64,000 nt of DNA from Halobaculum roseum (GTDB taxonomy: Archaea; Halobacteriota; Halobacteria; Halobacteriales; Haloferacaceae). A program made the translations under genes and the position numbers. The stretch lies in contig NZ_CP082289.1 in the NCBI RefSeq assembly GCF_019880245.1, positions 97,866-161,865 on the forward strand, given 5' to 3'. Positions 55,768-63,789 of the stretch are shown here, in pieces (the stretch's first letter is position 1; each line of letters opens with the position of its first letter). The notes under the pieces were generated by a model. That model saw nothing but the letters and a program-made list of their open reading frames with translations, was not told where the DNA came from and did not search any database.

Positions 55768-56316
55768 CTACGTGGACGCGATCTCGTCCACATGTTCCTT
55801 CAGCGTGTCGAGCGCGTACTCCGCCTCCTCTCTGCTCCAGCCGCCCGTCACGATCACCTTCCCCGAGCCGAACACCAACAGAACGCAATCGAACCTCTCG
55901 GGTCTGTACACCACGCCGGGGAATTGCTCCGGCTCGTACTCGGTGGACTCCAAGCCGAGTGAAACGGCCAGCGCAGACAGGTTCACGTCACGCTCGAGGT
56001 CAGTCATTAACACCGAGGTGACGTGCTCGAACTCGTACTCCGGCACGTCCACGCCGATCTCGTCCAGCACGTCGAGGAAGGTGTCCTCGGCGGCCGCCAG
56101 CTCGTCCTCCGACGCTGCGCCCCGGACTTGGAACGTGCCCGTGCGGTAGACCGTGTACGCCGGGCCGTCCTCGTCCAACCGCAGGGTGACGATGCTGTCG
56201 CTGGTGAAGTTCGCTTCGACTGATTGCCCGAGCGCGTTCTCAATCTCGGCCACGAGAGTCTCCAAGTCCACCTCGCGTCCGAGACTGCCGCTCCCCATCG
56301 TGCTGACCGTCTCCAT
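55768..56316 (-). CDS. tbp: Divergent TATA-box-binding protein
   Basis: The 182-aa product has two TBP-type half repeats. The second is clear: NLSALAVSLGLESTEYEPEQFPGVVYRPERFDCVLLVFGSGKVIVTGGWSREEAEYALDTL at about 110-175, with the EYEPEQFPGVVYR and FGSGKVIVTGG signatures. The first (about 30-80) is degenerate: FTSDSIVTLRLDEDGPAYTVYRTGTFQVRGAASEDELAAAEDTF. In a normal archaeal TBP both halves carry FPGLVYR and GAKS-type boxes. Either it binds an altered promoter or works with a special TFB, or it is decaying. It lies in the defence-like island and faces the gene at 55529. TBP identity is solid; function is open. Confidence 0.82.
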   Translation of the reverse strand: METVSTMGSGSLGREVDLETLVAEIENALGQSVEANFTSDSIVTLRLDEDGPAYTVYRTGTFQVRGAASEDELAAAEDTFLDVLDEIGVDVPEYEFEHVTSVLMTDLERDVNLSALAVSLGLESTEYEPEQFPGVVYRPERFDCVLLVFGSGKVIVTGGWSREEAEYALDTLKEHVDEIAST

Positions 56317-56318
56317 CT

Positions 56319-56831
56319 CTACTCCCTGATGGCGTCGATGAACCCGTCCACGTCACCGTACTCGGCCTCGAGCGACTCCAGCCGCTCGTCGGTCACGCGG
56401 ATGAAGCGGACGGGGAAGCGGTTGCCGTAGTCGAGCAGTTCCTGAACATCGTCGCCGCTCACCGAGACGGAAACCGGGTCATTGAGGAACACGAGCAAGT
56501 CCCAATCCCGGTTCTCGCTCTCGTCGGCGTCAAGAATCTCCTCCCGGATGGCGTCGCCCAACTCCGGGTTGTGCTCCTTCCCAGCAACCCTCGCCGCATA
56601 CTCGTACTCGTTCTCGCGCGTGTAGAAGAGAAGCCAATCGCCCTCATCAATCGATTCCCACGCCGCCTCGATGGACGAGGTGAGACCCCACATGCGAGCG
56701 TTGTTTCCTCGGTCGACGTCCGAGTGGTTAGAGTAGAAGCTCCACCCGACACCGTCGAGAACCGTCCGCTCGAAGTACCTGTAGACACCGCCGCCCCGCG
56801 TCGCCGGCGCGAGATACAACTTACCGCTCAT
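56319..56831 (-). CDS. EVE/PUA-like domain protein
   Basis: The 170-aa product has YRYFERTVLDGVGWSFYSNH, then MWGLTSSIEAAWESIDEGDWLLFYTRENEYEYAARVAGKE (about 47-86) and LLVFLNDPVSVSVSGDDVQEL. The order W-G-x...W-x-x-I-x-x-G-D-x-L-x-F-Y-T...ARV is typical of EVE and other PUA-like folds that read modified bases in DNA or RNA and often accompany restriction systems. It sits between TBP and the large methylase, transcribed the same way, with 2 and 33 bases to its neighbours. It may recognise methylated DNA for the restriction enzyme. Base specificity is inference. Confidence 0.65.
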   Translation of the reverse strand: MSGKLYLAPATRGGGVYRYFERTVLDGVGWSFYSNHSDVDRGNNARMWGLTSSIEAAWESIDEGDWLLFYTRENEYEYAARVAGKEHNPELGDAIREEILDADESENRDWDLLVFLNDPVSVSVSGDDVQELLDYGNRFPVRFIRVTDERLESLEAEYGDVDGFIDAIRE

Positions 56832-56864
56832 AACATCCTATAAACGGAAATCATACTTAAGCGG

Positions 56865-59816
56865 TCAGAAGTCGCTCAACGTCGTGCTTTCGCGGGCCTC
56901 TGACACGCCCGCGATGTCGATCACCTCGCGCTCCTCCTCGGCGCGATCAACCAGAACCTCGGTGTGCTGACCGGCGCCCTTCTCTCGCATCGTGATCATC
57001 AGCTCGACGGCCTGCTTCACGTCCTCTACCTTGTCCTCCAGCCCCATCGCCGACAGGACGGCCCGATCAAGCTCGTCGCGCTCCTCCTCGACATCCGACG
57101 CCTCAGGATCGGGGCCGTGCCGCTTCTCACCCTCGATCAACTCGTCGAACGCCTCGATGATGTCCTCGCGGTCGTCCTCGTCGATCTCGCGAGGGTCTAA
57201 CAACGGCAAGTCCCGCGCCTCGTACAGCATCAGGTCAATCCTGTCCATCCCCTGACCGCCAGTCCACCTGCCGCCAAGCTCGGCGTTCAGATGCATCAGG
57301 CGGGTATTGAGGATGGCGCAGAGCAGCTTCGCGTCGACGCCCGCCTTTGGTTGCACGTTGTAGAACTTGTTCGTGCAGACGCCGTCGCTGTCCGCGGCCC
57401 ACGAGGCACGGAACGTCCGCCACGTGAACTCCGGCACGAATATCGGCGGGTACGGGAGATCGCCGAGATCGAACCAGATGTCCCTCGACTTCATCGACGC
57501 CCGCTCGTGGTACCCCTGATCTTCGCCCCACCCAATGTACTCCACGAGCGTCTCGTGCCCGTTGTCCTTCAACCAGTCCTTCACCCGCGCCTCCTTGTCG
57601 GTGGTCATCACCGACTCGTCGTCGCCTGACGCGAACCGCTGCCCGATGTCCGACTGCGCCTCCTCCACGAGATCGTGCAGGTCAACCATCCGCCACTCCT
57701 CGCTGATCGGGCCGTCGAAGTCGATCTGCGTGATCTGCCCCGACGCCTTCAGCAGCGGCGTGGTGTACTCCTCGATGCCGAGATCTTCCACGTCCTCCGT
57801 CTTCCGGCAGAAAAACGGGTTGGCTCCCGTCTTTTTCCCGTACGAGAGATCGGCCACGTCGGACAGCTCGGTGTCCGTCTCGCCGAGGGCCTCGAAGTAG
57901 ACTGGCGGCGCGATGAAGAACAGGTTCCATTTGTCCTCGCTGTACAGGTCTTCCTGCGTCCGAGTGACGAGTCGGTACTCGTCGGTGCGAATGATCTGCT
58001 CGGCCTCGTAATCGTCCTCGACGATCTCCACGATGTCGTCTATGTCGAGCGACTGCTTCACCCGCAGGAACTTCGTTGTGTTGTTGTCGCGCTCGCTCTG
58101 CGTCGGCTGCTTCTCGATGATGAGGACGGTCGAACCGATCAGCGCGTCCTCGAACGCCTGCTTGTCGAACTTGATGACCGCCTTGATCTCGTAGTTGTCG
58201 AGGATGAACTCTTGCAAGTCCTCACCGTACGACGTGTCCAGCCACCGGTCACTCGTGATGAAGCCGAGACGGCCACCGTCTCGAAGGAACTCGGTCGCGT
58301 GCGTGACGAAGTAGGCGTAGATGTCCGCCTTGCTCGATATATGGTCGGCATCAACGTACGGAAGGTGCCAGCGAACCCGTTCCTTGTCGTCTATGGACTC
58401 GTGGCGGATGTACGGCGGATTCCCGACGACTGCATCCATATCGTCCGGAGTCATAATGTACTCCTCGCTGGACTCACCGGACGCATCTCCAACCTCGCCC
58501 TCGTACTCTTCGGTGGCCGGAAGCACCTTGAAGAAGTCCTTCACCCGAATCTGCACGTTTTCGGTGTGTGACGAGAGGTCTTGGATGGCGAGGTTGATCG
58601 CCGAAAGGTGTGCCGGGAATCGGTTGATGTCGATTCCGTACAGGTCATCGAGGATTCGCGTGTGACTCCCCTGCGGTTTGGCCAGCATCTCGCGCTTCCG
58701 GTGGTAGGCCGAGACCGGGAAGCCACCCGAACCGCACGCAGGGTCAAGAACGTCGGCGTTCGCGTCGCGGATGGTGAGCCGCGTGATGAGATCACAGATC
58801 GCGGGCGGCGTGTAATACTCGCCCATATCGTGCCGCCTCTCGGCGGGGATCACACCCTCGTAAATCCGCCCGATCACGTCCGAGTCGAACTGCGTTAGGT
58901 CTTGATCGTCCAGCTCGATGATGAAGTCGCGGATGCGCCCGGCCACCGGATCGAGCGGAATCTCGCTGAAGACCTCGTCGTGCTCGAAGATGGCCTCGAA
59001 GTCAACGTTCTCCACCACGTCGGTGAAGTAGTCCTCCAAGTCCTCCTGCACCCGGTGAATGCTCACCGCCAGCGGCTTCACGTCATCGGCGTACGCATTC
59101 GAGTCTTCCAAAATTCGGTAGAAGATGATCTTGTTGACGATGAGGTACGCCGCCTGCTCCGCGAAGTTCTCCTGCACCTCCTCACGCTCGTCATCGTCCA
59201 TCTCGTCGTACTCGAACCCCTGCGCCTCCACCCACTCGATGAAGTCACTCCGAAAATCCTCGCTCTCCTCGAGGTGGTCAGAGAGTGACGACTGCATCGG
59301 CGGCGTGATCTGCTCGTGCAGTGAACGAACCCGCTCGATGAAGGCGTCGTCGAGACTGTCCCACTTCGCCTCACCCTCCTCTAGCCGAGCGATCTCGTCC
59401 AGAATCGAGTCCGCGAACTTCTCCAGACTGCTGATCTCGTACGACTTGGTGCTCCGCTCGAGCAGTTGCGCACCCTCCTCGAACGTGTTGAACAGTACGA
59501 AGCGGTCACCGTTGAACGTCGCGAAGTACCGCGAGCCGATCTGCGCCGCGTAGGAGAACGCCTGCTTGATGACCTTCGGCGAGTAGGGGTCAATCTCCCG
59601 CTTGTTGCTCCCCTCCGGCTTCTTCGCCTCGATGGTCAGTACCGGCTCGTCGTCATCGTCGAAGACGATCAGGTCAGCAAAGCCATCGATGCCGTCACCG
59701 AACTCTGGGGAAACCGTCCCGTAAGTCCTGTTGCCCCGTCTTGGCCCGTCCTCGATCGCGTTCTGGAGATGGTGGTAAAGATCGAAGTGGATGGCGGCCT
59801 CGCTCATATCACCCAT
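56865..59816 (-). CDS. Type IIG restriction-modification enzyme (Eco57I-like)
   Basis: ATG at 59816 (MGDMSEAAIHFDLYHHL) or 59807 are possible; 59816 is used. The 983-aa protein has an N-terminal nuclease-type strand (DLIVFDDDDEPVLTIEAKKPEG, about 48-68) where D and EAK form a PD-(D/E)XK core. The methylase has motif I VLDPACGSGGFPVSAY (about 356-371), a DIN motif in DDLYGIDINRFPA, and motif IV AVVGNPPYIRHES (about 460-472), as expected of N6-adenine methyltransferases. The C-terminal 300 residues form a target-recognition/helical region. It probably methylates and cuts DNA as one chain. No separate specificity subunit is visible. Upstream, AACTTAAAT (around 59840) can serve as a TATA box. Confidence 0.86.
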   Translation of the reverse strand: MGDMSEAAIHFDLYHHLQNAIEDGPRRGNRTYGTVSPEFGDGIDGFADLIVFDDDDEPVLTIEAKKPEGSNKREIDPYSPKVIKQAFSYAAQIGSRYFATFNGDRFVLFNTFEEGAQLLERSTKSYEISSLEKFADSILDEIARLEEGEAKWDSLDDAFIERVRSLHEQITPPMQSSLSDHLEESEDFRSDFIEWVEAQGFEYDEMDDDEREEVQENFAEQAAYLIVNKIIFYRILEDSNAYADDVKPLAVSIHRVQEDLEDYFTDVVENVDFEAIFEHDEVFSEIPLDPVAGRIRDFIIELDDQDLTQFDSDVIGRIYEGVIPAERRHDMGEYYTPPAICDLITRLTIRDANADVLDPACGSGGFPVSAYHRKREMLAKPQGSHTRILDDLYGIDINRFPAHLSAINLAIQDLSSHTENVQIRVKDFFKVLPATEEYEGEVGDASGESSEEYIMTPDDMDAVVGNPPYIRHESIDDKERVRWHLPYVDADHISSKADIYAYFVTHATEFLRDGGRLGFITSDRWLDTSYGEDLQEFILDNYEIKAVIKFDKQAFEDALIGSTVLIIEKQPTQSERDNNTTKFLRVKQSLDIDDIVEIVEDDYEAEQIIRTDEYRLVTRTQEDLYSEDKWNLFFIAPPVYFEALGETDTELSDVADLSYGKKTGANPFFCRKTEDVEDLGIEEYTTPLLKASGQITQIDFDGPISEEWRMVDLHDLVEEAQSDIGQRFASGDDESVMTTDKEARVKDWLKDNGHETLVEYIGWGEDQGYHERASMKSRDIWFDLGDLPYPPIFVPEFTWRTFRASWAADSDGVCTNKFYNVQPKAGVDAKLLCAILNTRLMHLNAELGGRWTGGQGMDRIDLMLYEARDLPLLDPREIDEDDREDIIEAFDELIEGEKRHGPDPEASDVEEERDELDRAVLSAMGLEDKVEDVKQAVELMITMREKGAGQHTEVLVDRAEEEREVIDIAGVSEARESTTLSDF

Positions 59817-59862
59817 CTGCACAGTCCACCATTTAAGTTGTTTCGCAGAAAGTCGATGACAG

Positions 59863-60111
59863 ATGGAGGACATCCCGCAAACGGCCGACGAACCCTACTC
59901 GCGGGGAGACGAGGTGCGGGTCTACCTCGGCCCCGACGATCCCGACTCGCGCCACCACGGGAAGACCGGGACGGTCGTTGATGTCCTCGAAGACTCTTTC
60001 GCCGAGGAAACCGAGCGCAATCTGGACTCATACTCGTACAGGATCGAAGTGGACGGTCGGGAACTCGACGTGTGGTTCCGCCATCGAGACCTCGTGCCGG
60101 AGACCGGGTGA
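59863..60111 (+). CDS. Small SH3/KOW-like protein, 82 aa
   Basis: The product is one domain: YSRGDEVRVYLGPDDPDSRHHGKTGTVVDVLEDSF (about 12-46), SYSYRIEVDGRELDVWFRHRDLVP. A G-D-E-V-R-V-Y-L-G start followed by G-x-T-G-T-V-x-D-V resembles KOW/SH3 barrel proteins that bind nucleic acid or ribosomes. It is divergent from the type IIG gene. Its stop lies 2 bases before the next ATG. Confidence 0.68.
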   Translation: MEDIPQTADEPYSRGDEVRVYLGPDDPDSRHHGKTGTVVDVLEDSFAEETERNLDSYSYRIEVDGRELDVWFRHRDLVPETG

Positions 60112-60113
60112 AG

Positions 60114-60560
60114 ATGGGGCGGAAAGCATCAATCTTCGTCAGAGTTTGGGGGAGACTCCTCCTCTACGGCACACTCCTCATCGGCGGTGCCGTGGCAGCC
60201 ACCGGTGTGATAATGATCTTCTTCGTTTGGCCGTGGCTGACGGGTGCCTACCTGCACGGTGGCGTGAGCAACCTGCTGGCGGAGCAGCGGGTGATACCCT
60301 CCCCGTGGCCCATCGTCGGCTGGGCCTGGCTTCTCGTCGCCATCACAGGCGGGATCGCCCTCTATCAGACGCTCACCCTTGGAGACGACGACGGAGATGA
60401 GTGGGACGACGTGGAGCTGGAGCAACTGGGATGTTGTACGAGCTGTGGGGCCGAAATAGAACGACTCGTCGAGCAGGAGAGGAACACGGCGTACGACGAG
60501 GCCGTGAGAAAGTGCCCCGAGTGCGACGCCATCCTCGGAGTTGTCGGCACCACCGCGTGA
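60114..60560 (+). CDS. Two-helix membrane protein with C-terminal zinc ribbon
   Basis: ATG at 60114 gives MGRKASIFVRVWGRLLLYG. Two membrane helices (about 13-37 and 60-82, separated by an outside loop AYLHGGVSNLLAEQRVIPS) lead to an acidic linker (GDDDGDEWDDVELEQL) and a ribbon CCTSCG with CPEC (about 113-142). The ribbon is cytoplasmic by charge rule. The two-base gap to the KOW-like gene indicates an operon. Function unknown. Confidence 0.68.
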   Translation: MGRKASIFVRVWGRLLLYGTLLIGGAVAATGVIMIFFVWPWLTGAYLHGGVSNLLAEQRVIPSPWPIVGWAWLLVAITGGIALYQTLTLGDDDGDEWDDVELEQLGCCTSCGAEIERLVEQERNTAYDEAVRKCPECDAILGVVGTTA

Positions 60561-60593
60561 CCGCCGAGGACGCGTCGGAGTGTCCCACGAGCT

Positions 60594-61589
60594 CTATTCG
60601 TACTCGCTTTCCGGGCCGAAAATCTTCGGCGTCGCCAATCTGTCCTGCCACTCCGGCTCCACGCCCAACTCCCTCAGGATCACGAACATCACCATCTTCC
60701 GCATATCGACCAGAATGTCGTTGTTATTCTTCAAACGCGCCTCCTCGATGTGATGCAACACCTTGTTCCGGATTCCCCTCGCCTCGATGACAATCTCCTC
60801 CACCTCATCCATATCGAATCCCAAGTCCAAGTGCTCCACGTAGTCAAGTATCTTGACCTTCGAGCTGTCCTCGTAAATGTCGTTTCTGCCGAGCAACCAC
60901 CTCAAGTGCCGCAACTGCGCGTCCGTGAACTCGTCCTCGAAGCCGTCCAACACAAACTCCCGAATCCTGGTCTGCTCACCCTCGTCAAACAGGGTCTCGC
61001 CGCGGGTCTTCTTAGTGCGATTGTAGTGCTTGTTTGCGTTCGCCTCCAGCACCATCCACAGACACGTGTGCTTCAACGCCATCACGTTGCTCGCCTCTGC
61101 CTCCAAGAACATCGAGATGTTCCTGAACACGTCTCTCCTGTCCGGCTCGCTTAGCTCATCCAACGTCTCCAAGGCCACCTCCACCAACGCCCCGATGTTT
61201 GCGTTCCAGCTTATCCCGCCTTCATAAACCGCCCTCACGAACCGCATCTGCGTGTTGTCCAGCGGGAACTGATACGTGCTCATCCGCCGAACTTTGTCAG
61301 GCGAACCCTCCGGGTGGTACGTGTCCCACCGCACGTCTCGACTCTGGAAAAACGAGTAAACGTACGTCAAGCATTCCGCCAGCTCCCTCGCCCGCTCCTC
61401 CTCGGCCTCAATGAAGCAGATGGCCGTCCGCCAGTACCCCGTCCTGTACTTGCTGCCGTCTTCAGTGCGCTCCTCTTCGAACCCTTCGACGCCCTCTATC
61501 GGTTCGATGCGGATCGGGAACGAGTCGCTGTCGTACACCTCATCTCTCGGAATGTACAGGTTCTGCATCTCGAAAACGTATGTTTCCAT
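60594..61589 (-). CDS. HEPN-like protein, 331 aa
   Basis: The product starts METYVFEMQNLYIPRDEVYD and is mostly helical after residue 130: ETLDELSEPDRRDVFRNISMFLEAEASNVMALKHTCLWMVLEAN lies at about 138-182, then a gap, and near 265-290 is IVIEARGIRNKVLHHIEEARL with R-N-K-V-L-H. The RX4-6H pattern in a helix is the ribonuclease motif of HEPN domains. Helix-dense architecture with an N-terminal beta domain recalls ApeA-type and other abortive-infection proteins. It lies beside the restriction locus and is convergent to the genes at 59863-60560. RNase activity is inference. Confidence 0.65.
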   Translation of the reverse strand: METYVFEMQNLYIPRDEVYDSDSFPIRIEPIEGVEGFEEERTEDGSKYRTGYWRTAICFIEAEEERARELAECLTYVYSFFQSRDVRWDTYHPEGSPDKVRRMSTYQFPLDNTQMRFVRAVYEGGISWNANIGALVEVALETLDELSEPDRRDVFRNISMFLEAEASNVMALKHTCLWMVLEANANKHYNRTKKTRGETLFDEGEQTRIREFVLDGFEDEFTDAQLRHLRWLLGRNDIYEDSSKVKILDYVEHLDLGFDMDEVEEIVIEARGIRNKVLHHIEEARLKNNNDILVDMRKMVMFVILRELGVEPEWQDRLATPKIFGPESEYE

Positions 61590-61940
61590 TTATACGGGAA
61601 ATAGCAGATTGTGAAATATTACTGGTTTCGGTCCTCCACTTGTCGACAGGACTTTCCCACGACAGTTTGTCGAGCGTTCACCACACAGGGTAGCTGTCTT
61701 ACGGATTCTTTGAATTATGATATTGCTGAGGATGCGTTCCACCATCTTCAGGAACACGAGACAACCCCACTCGAACATTAATATCTCTGGTTTCTCTGCG
61801 AAACCATATCTCTCGCAGTCCGTAAAACAACGCTTCTGAACACCTGCTTGTCGAACTGGCTGTCGGAGGTGGTAGTAGTCGATAGAATTCTTTCCAAGCC
61901 CGTCAGGTGTGATCGTCTTCAAAGCGCCCCTCATCCAAAT
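61590..61940. other. Spacer of about 350 bases, no supported gene
   Basis: A reverse frame over 61590-61934 encodes a cysteine-rich 114-aa peptide that I cannot place; its C-terminal half reads like a decayed transposase tail, but no terminal repeats were seen. Composition falls in GC toward the left. I see no convincing functional element. Confidence 0.4.
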
Positions 61941-62213
61941 ATGATCTCAGACCCAGTGGATATTCTCGATGACCTGGCTGACCAGGTCGCCGAGGAATTC
62001 GAGGCGTACAGACAGCCGGACGAGTCCAAGGATGTCTCACTCGTGCTCAAGAACAACGACGAGGAGCGTTCGACGCTGATCGTCCACCTCGGTAGGGAGA
62101 TTGCGGAGTCCCTTGCCGACCGCATTGATGAGTTCCTCCGCGAGCACGGAGCTCGAACTGAACGGGAACGACACTCAGCTACGGATGTCCGTGTGTTAGC
62201 GACGGTCGACTGA
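61941..62213 (+). CDS. Small hypothetical protein, 90 aa
   Basis: ATG at 61941 gives MISDPVDILDDLADQVAEEF. The protein is acidic with a helix (DDLADQVAEEFEAYRQPDESKDVSLVLKNNDEERSTLIVHLGREIAESLADRIDEFLREHG spans about 9-67): strand-like LVLKNNDEERSTLIVHL between two helices. Unknown family. It lies alone between the HEPN-like locus and the second HTH-NTase module. Confidence 0.6.
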   Translation: MISDPVDILDDLADQVAEEFEAYRQPDESKDVSLVLKNNDEERSTLIVHLGREIAESLADRIDEFLREHGARTERERHSATDVRVLATVD

Positions 62214-62297
62214 CATCGCCCCTCCAATTTTTCGACTGACTGCAAGCGCCGCTGAAGGGCCCTATCTTCCCTTCCGAGCAAGGGGGTCCCGACCGCT

Positions 62298-62993
62298 TCA
62301 GCTCAGGTGGTTAATCTGTGCAGACAGATACTCTTGGAGAGCGGTGACCGTTTCTTCTGAGACTGCTGAGGCCCCGAAGTCACTCCGAAATCCGTGTTTG
62401 AGTTCGTCACTCTCCAAGATCTCCAGTCCACGCTCAAGCTGCTCTCGTAGCGCATCGTCGTCCCCTCGCCGAAGGTGAGGCGTGACAGCGTCGAGATCGA
62501 TTTCTTCTGCGACTGCCAGGACGTCTCGGAGGTCCGTTTCTCTGCCGCTGTGGAGCTTTGCCGCCACGAGGACGGCCCCATCGATCACTCTGGCTGTCGT
62601 CGTCACTGTGCCTCCGCTCACCTCCTGTTGGTGGCTGTGGTCGTACAGGTAGTCGAACGACCACTGTGCCTTCGTCTGGCGACACGCGAGTCCGTTCACC
62701 AGGAGATCGAAGCCGATCGGCTGCTGCGGCGTGAGCCGCTTCTCGTACTCGATTACTTCGGTGTCGTAGAACCATTCTTTGGCGTGGCTGTCCGTTTTCT
62801 CGAATCCCCGCTGTTCGAGGAACTCGACGAAGTCAGCTTTGGAATCCGGCGCGACGACGATATCGAGATCCGTGGAGAAGCGAGCATTGAACGCTGAGAC
62901 AGCGTAGCCGCCAACAAGAACGTACTCGTGACCCTGTTGGGTGAGCTCCTCGAGCAGCTCGATGAGTGCGTCACTTCGGTTGTTGAAGCTCAT
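62298..62993 (-). CDS. Nucleotidyltransferase-fold protein of an HTH-NTase module (copy B)
   Basis: This 231-aa paralogue of the 43685 gene begins MSFNNRSDALIELLEELTQQ, overlaps the HTH stop by 4 bases, and has YVLVGGYAVSAFNARFSTDLDIVVAPDSKADFVEFL with GG and DxD in the same places. LVNGLACRQTKAQWSFDYLY and VAAKLHSGRETDLRDVLAV are also shared. The residues needed for metal-dependent nucleotidyl transfer are kept, so both copies should be active. Inferred toxin of a toxin-antitoxin pair. Confidence 0.75.
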   Translation of the reverse strand: MSFNNRSDALIELLEELTQQGHEYVLVGGYAVSAFNARFSTDLDIVVAPDSKADFVEFLEQRGFEKTDSHAKEWFYDTEVIEYEKRLTPQQPIGFDLLVNGLACRQTKAQWSFDYLYDHSHQQEVSGGTVTTTARVIDGAVLVAAKLHSGRETDLRDVLAVAEEIDLDAVTPHLRRGDDDALREQLERGLEILESDELKHGFRSDFGASAVSEETVTALQEYLSAQINHLS

Positions 62994-63664
62994 GGCTCTG
63001 CCCGTTCAGTCTCTCGATACGTGACGCCGAGGTCGAGGTCCTCGTACATCCGGTCGAGCATCGCCAGCGCCGACTGGAACTGGGCGTAGTTCTCGCGCAT
63101 ATACTCGATTGTCTCTGCTCTCGGGATCACCGGGTACCCTTCGACGTACTCGATATCGAGTGACGTGCGTGGCTCGAGGACGATCTGCAGCGGACCGTCC
63201 AACTCGTCTCCGGGCTGTCGCTCGAAAGCAGTGGGGAGGTCGAACGACTCGAAAAACGCCTCCCAGGCGTCGACGTCCTGCTCACGAACAGCGAGGAACA
63301 GTGGATAGTCATCCGGATTCCGCCCTACTTGGTAGCCGCCTTGGGTCCACACGTAGACGGCGTCGATCCGCGTAAACGCGAACGGCCAGTCGCCGAACTG
63401 TGGGATAACATAGGTTTCCTCGATGGAGGGTGGACTGACGCCGGCGCTGGCAGCGACGAGATCGAGCGCTGCGTCGCGTACGCGCTCGTCGACGACAGTG
63501 AGGCCGTCGTCATAGGAAACGTAGCCTGCGTCTTCCAGCCGATTGACGGCCTGTCTCACTGTCTCGTAGGGCGTGTGGAGGTGTTGGGCGACACGGCGGA
63601 TTGAGTCACCACTCTCGATGGCGAGGATGACCTGCGCCGCGGTGTCGTCGAGCACCTCATACAT
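62990..63664 (-). CDS. HTH antitoxin-like protein (copy B)
   Basis: ATG at 63664 (MYEVLDDTAAQVILAIESGD) matches the starts of the paralogues; an in-frame extension to 63799 is not conserved. The 224-aa product has the winged helix RRVAQHLHTPYETVRQAVNRLEDAGYVSYDDG and the conserved SPPSIEETYVIPQFGDWPFAFTRIDAVYVWTQGGYQVGRNPDDYPLFLAV block (about 78-127). It differs from copy A mainly in the last 60 residues. Upstream, GTTACC-N8-GGTAAC (63671-63690) is a dyad suited to autoregulation. Confidence 0.76.
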   Translation of the reverse strand: MYEVLDDTAAQVILAIESGDSIRRVAQHLHTPYETVRQAVNRLEDAGYVSYDDGLTVVDERVRDAALDLVAASAGVSPPSIEETYVIPQFGDWPFAFTRIDAVYVWTQGGYQVGRNPDDYPLFLAVREQDVDAWEAFFESFDLPTAFERQPGDELDGPLQIVLEPRTSLDIEYVEGYPVIPRAETIEYMRENYAQFQSALAMLDRMYEDLDLGVTYRETERAEP

Positions 63665-63670
63665 CTGGTG

Positions 63671-63690
63671 GTTACCAATAATCCGGTAAC
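63671..63690. promoter_or_regulatory. Operator-like dyad of HTH-NTase module B
   Basis: GTTACC (63671-63676) and GGTAAC (63685-63690) flank an AT-rich 8-base centre; AGTTAAAAGTC just beyond it provides a reverse-strand TATA candidate. Confidence 0.5.
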
Positions 63691-63789
63691 AGTTAAAAGT
63701 CTTACTAGAGGACGGGGTAGACGGCTCTGTCTGAGTTCTATCACTCGGGATTCTCCCATTGAATGACTGAAGAATGTAGATATCATAGC

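Noticed and set aside
61590..61934. Reverse frame as a transposase fragment
   Set aside because: No family could be recognised and no terminal inverted repeats or duplications were seen; described only as spacer.
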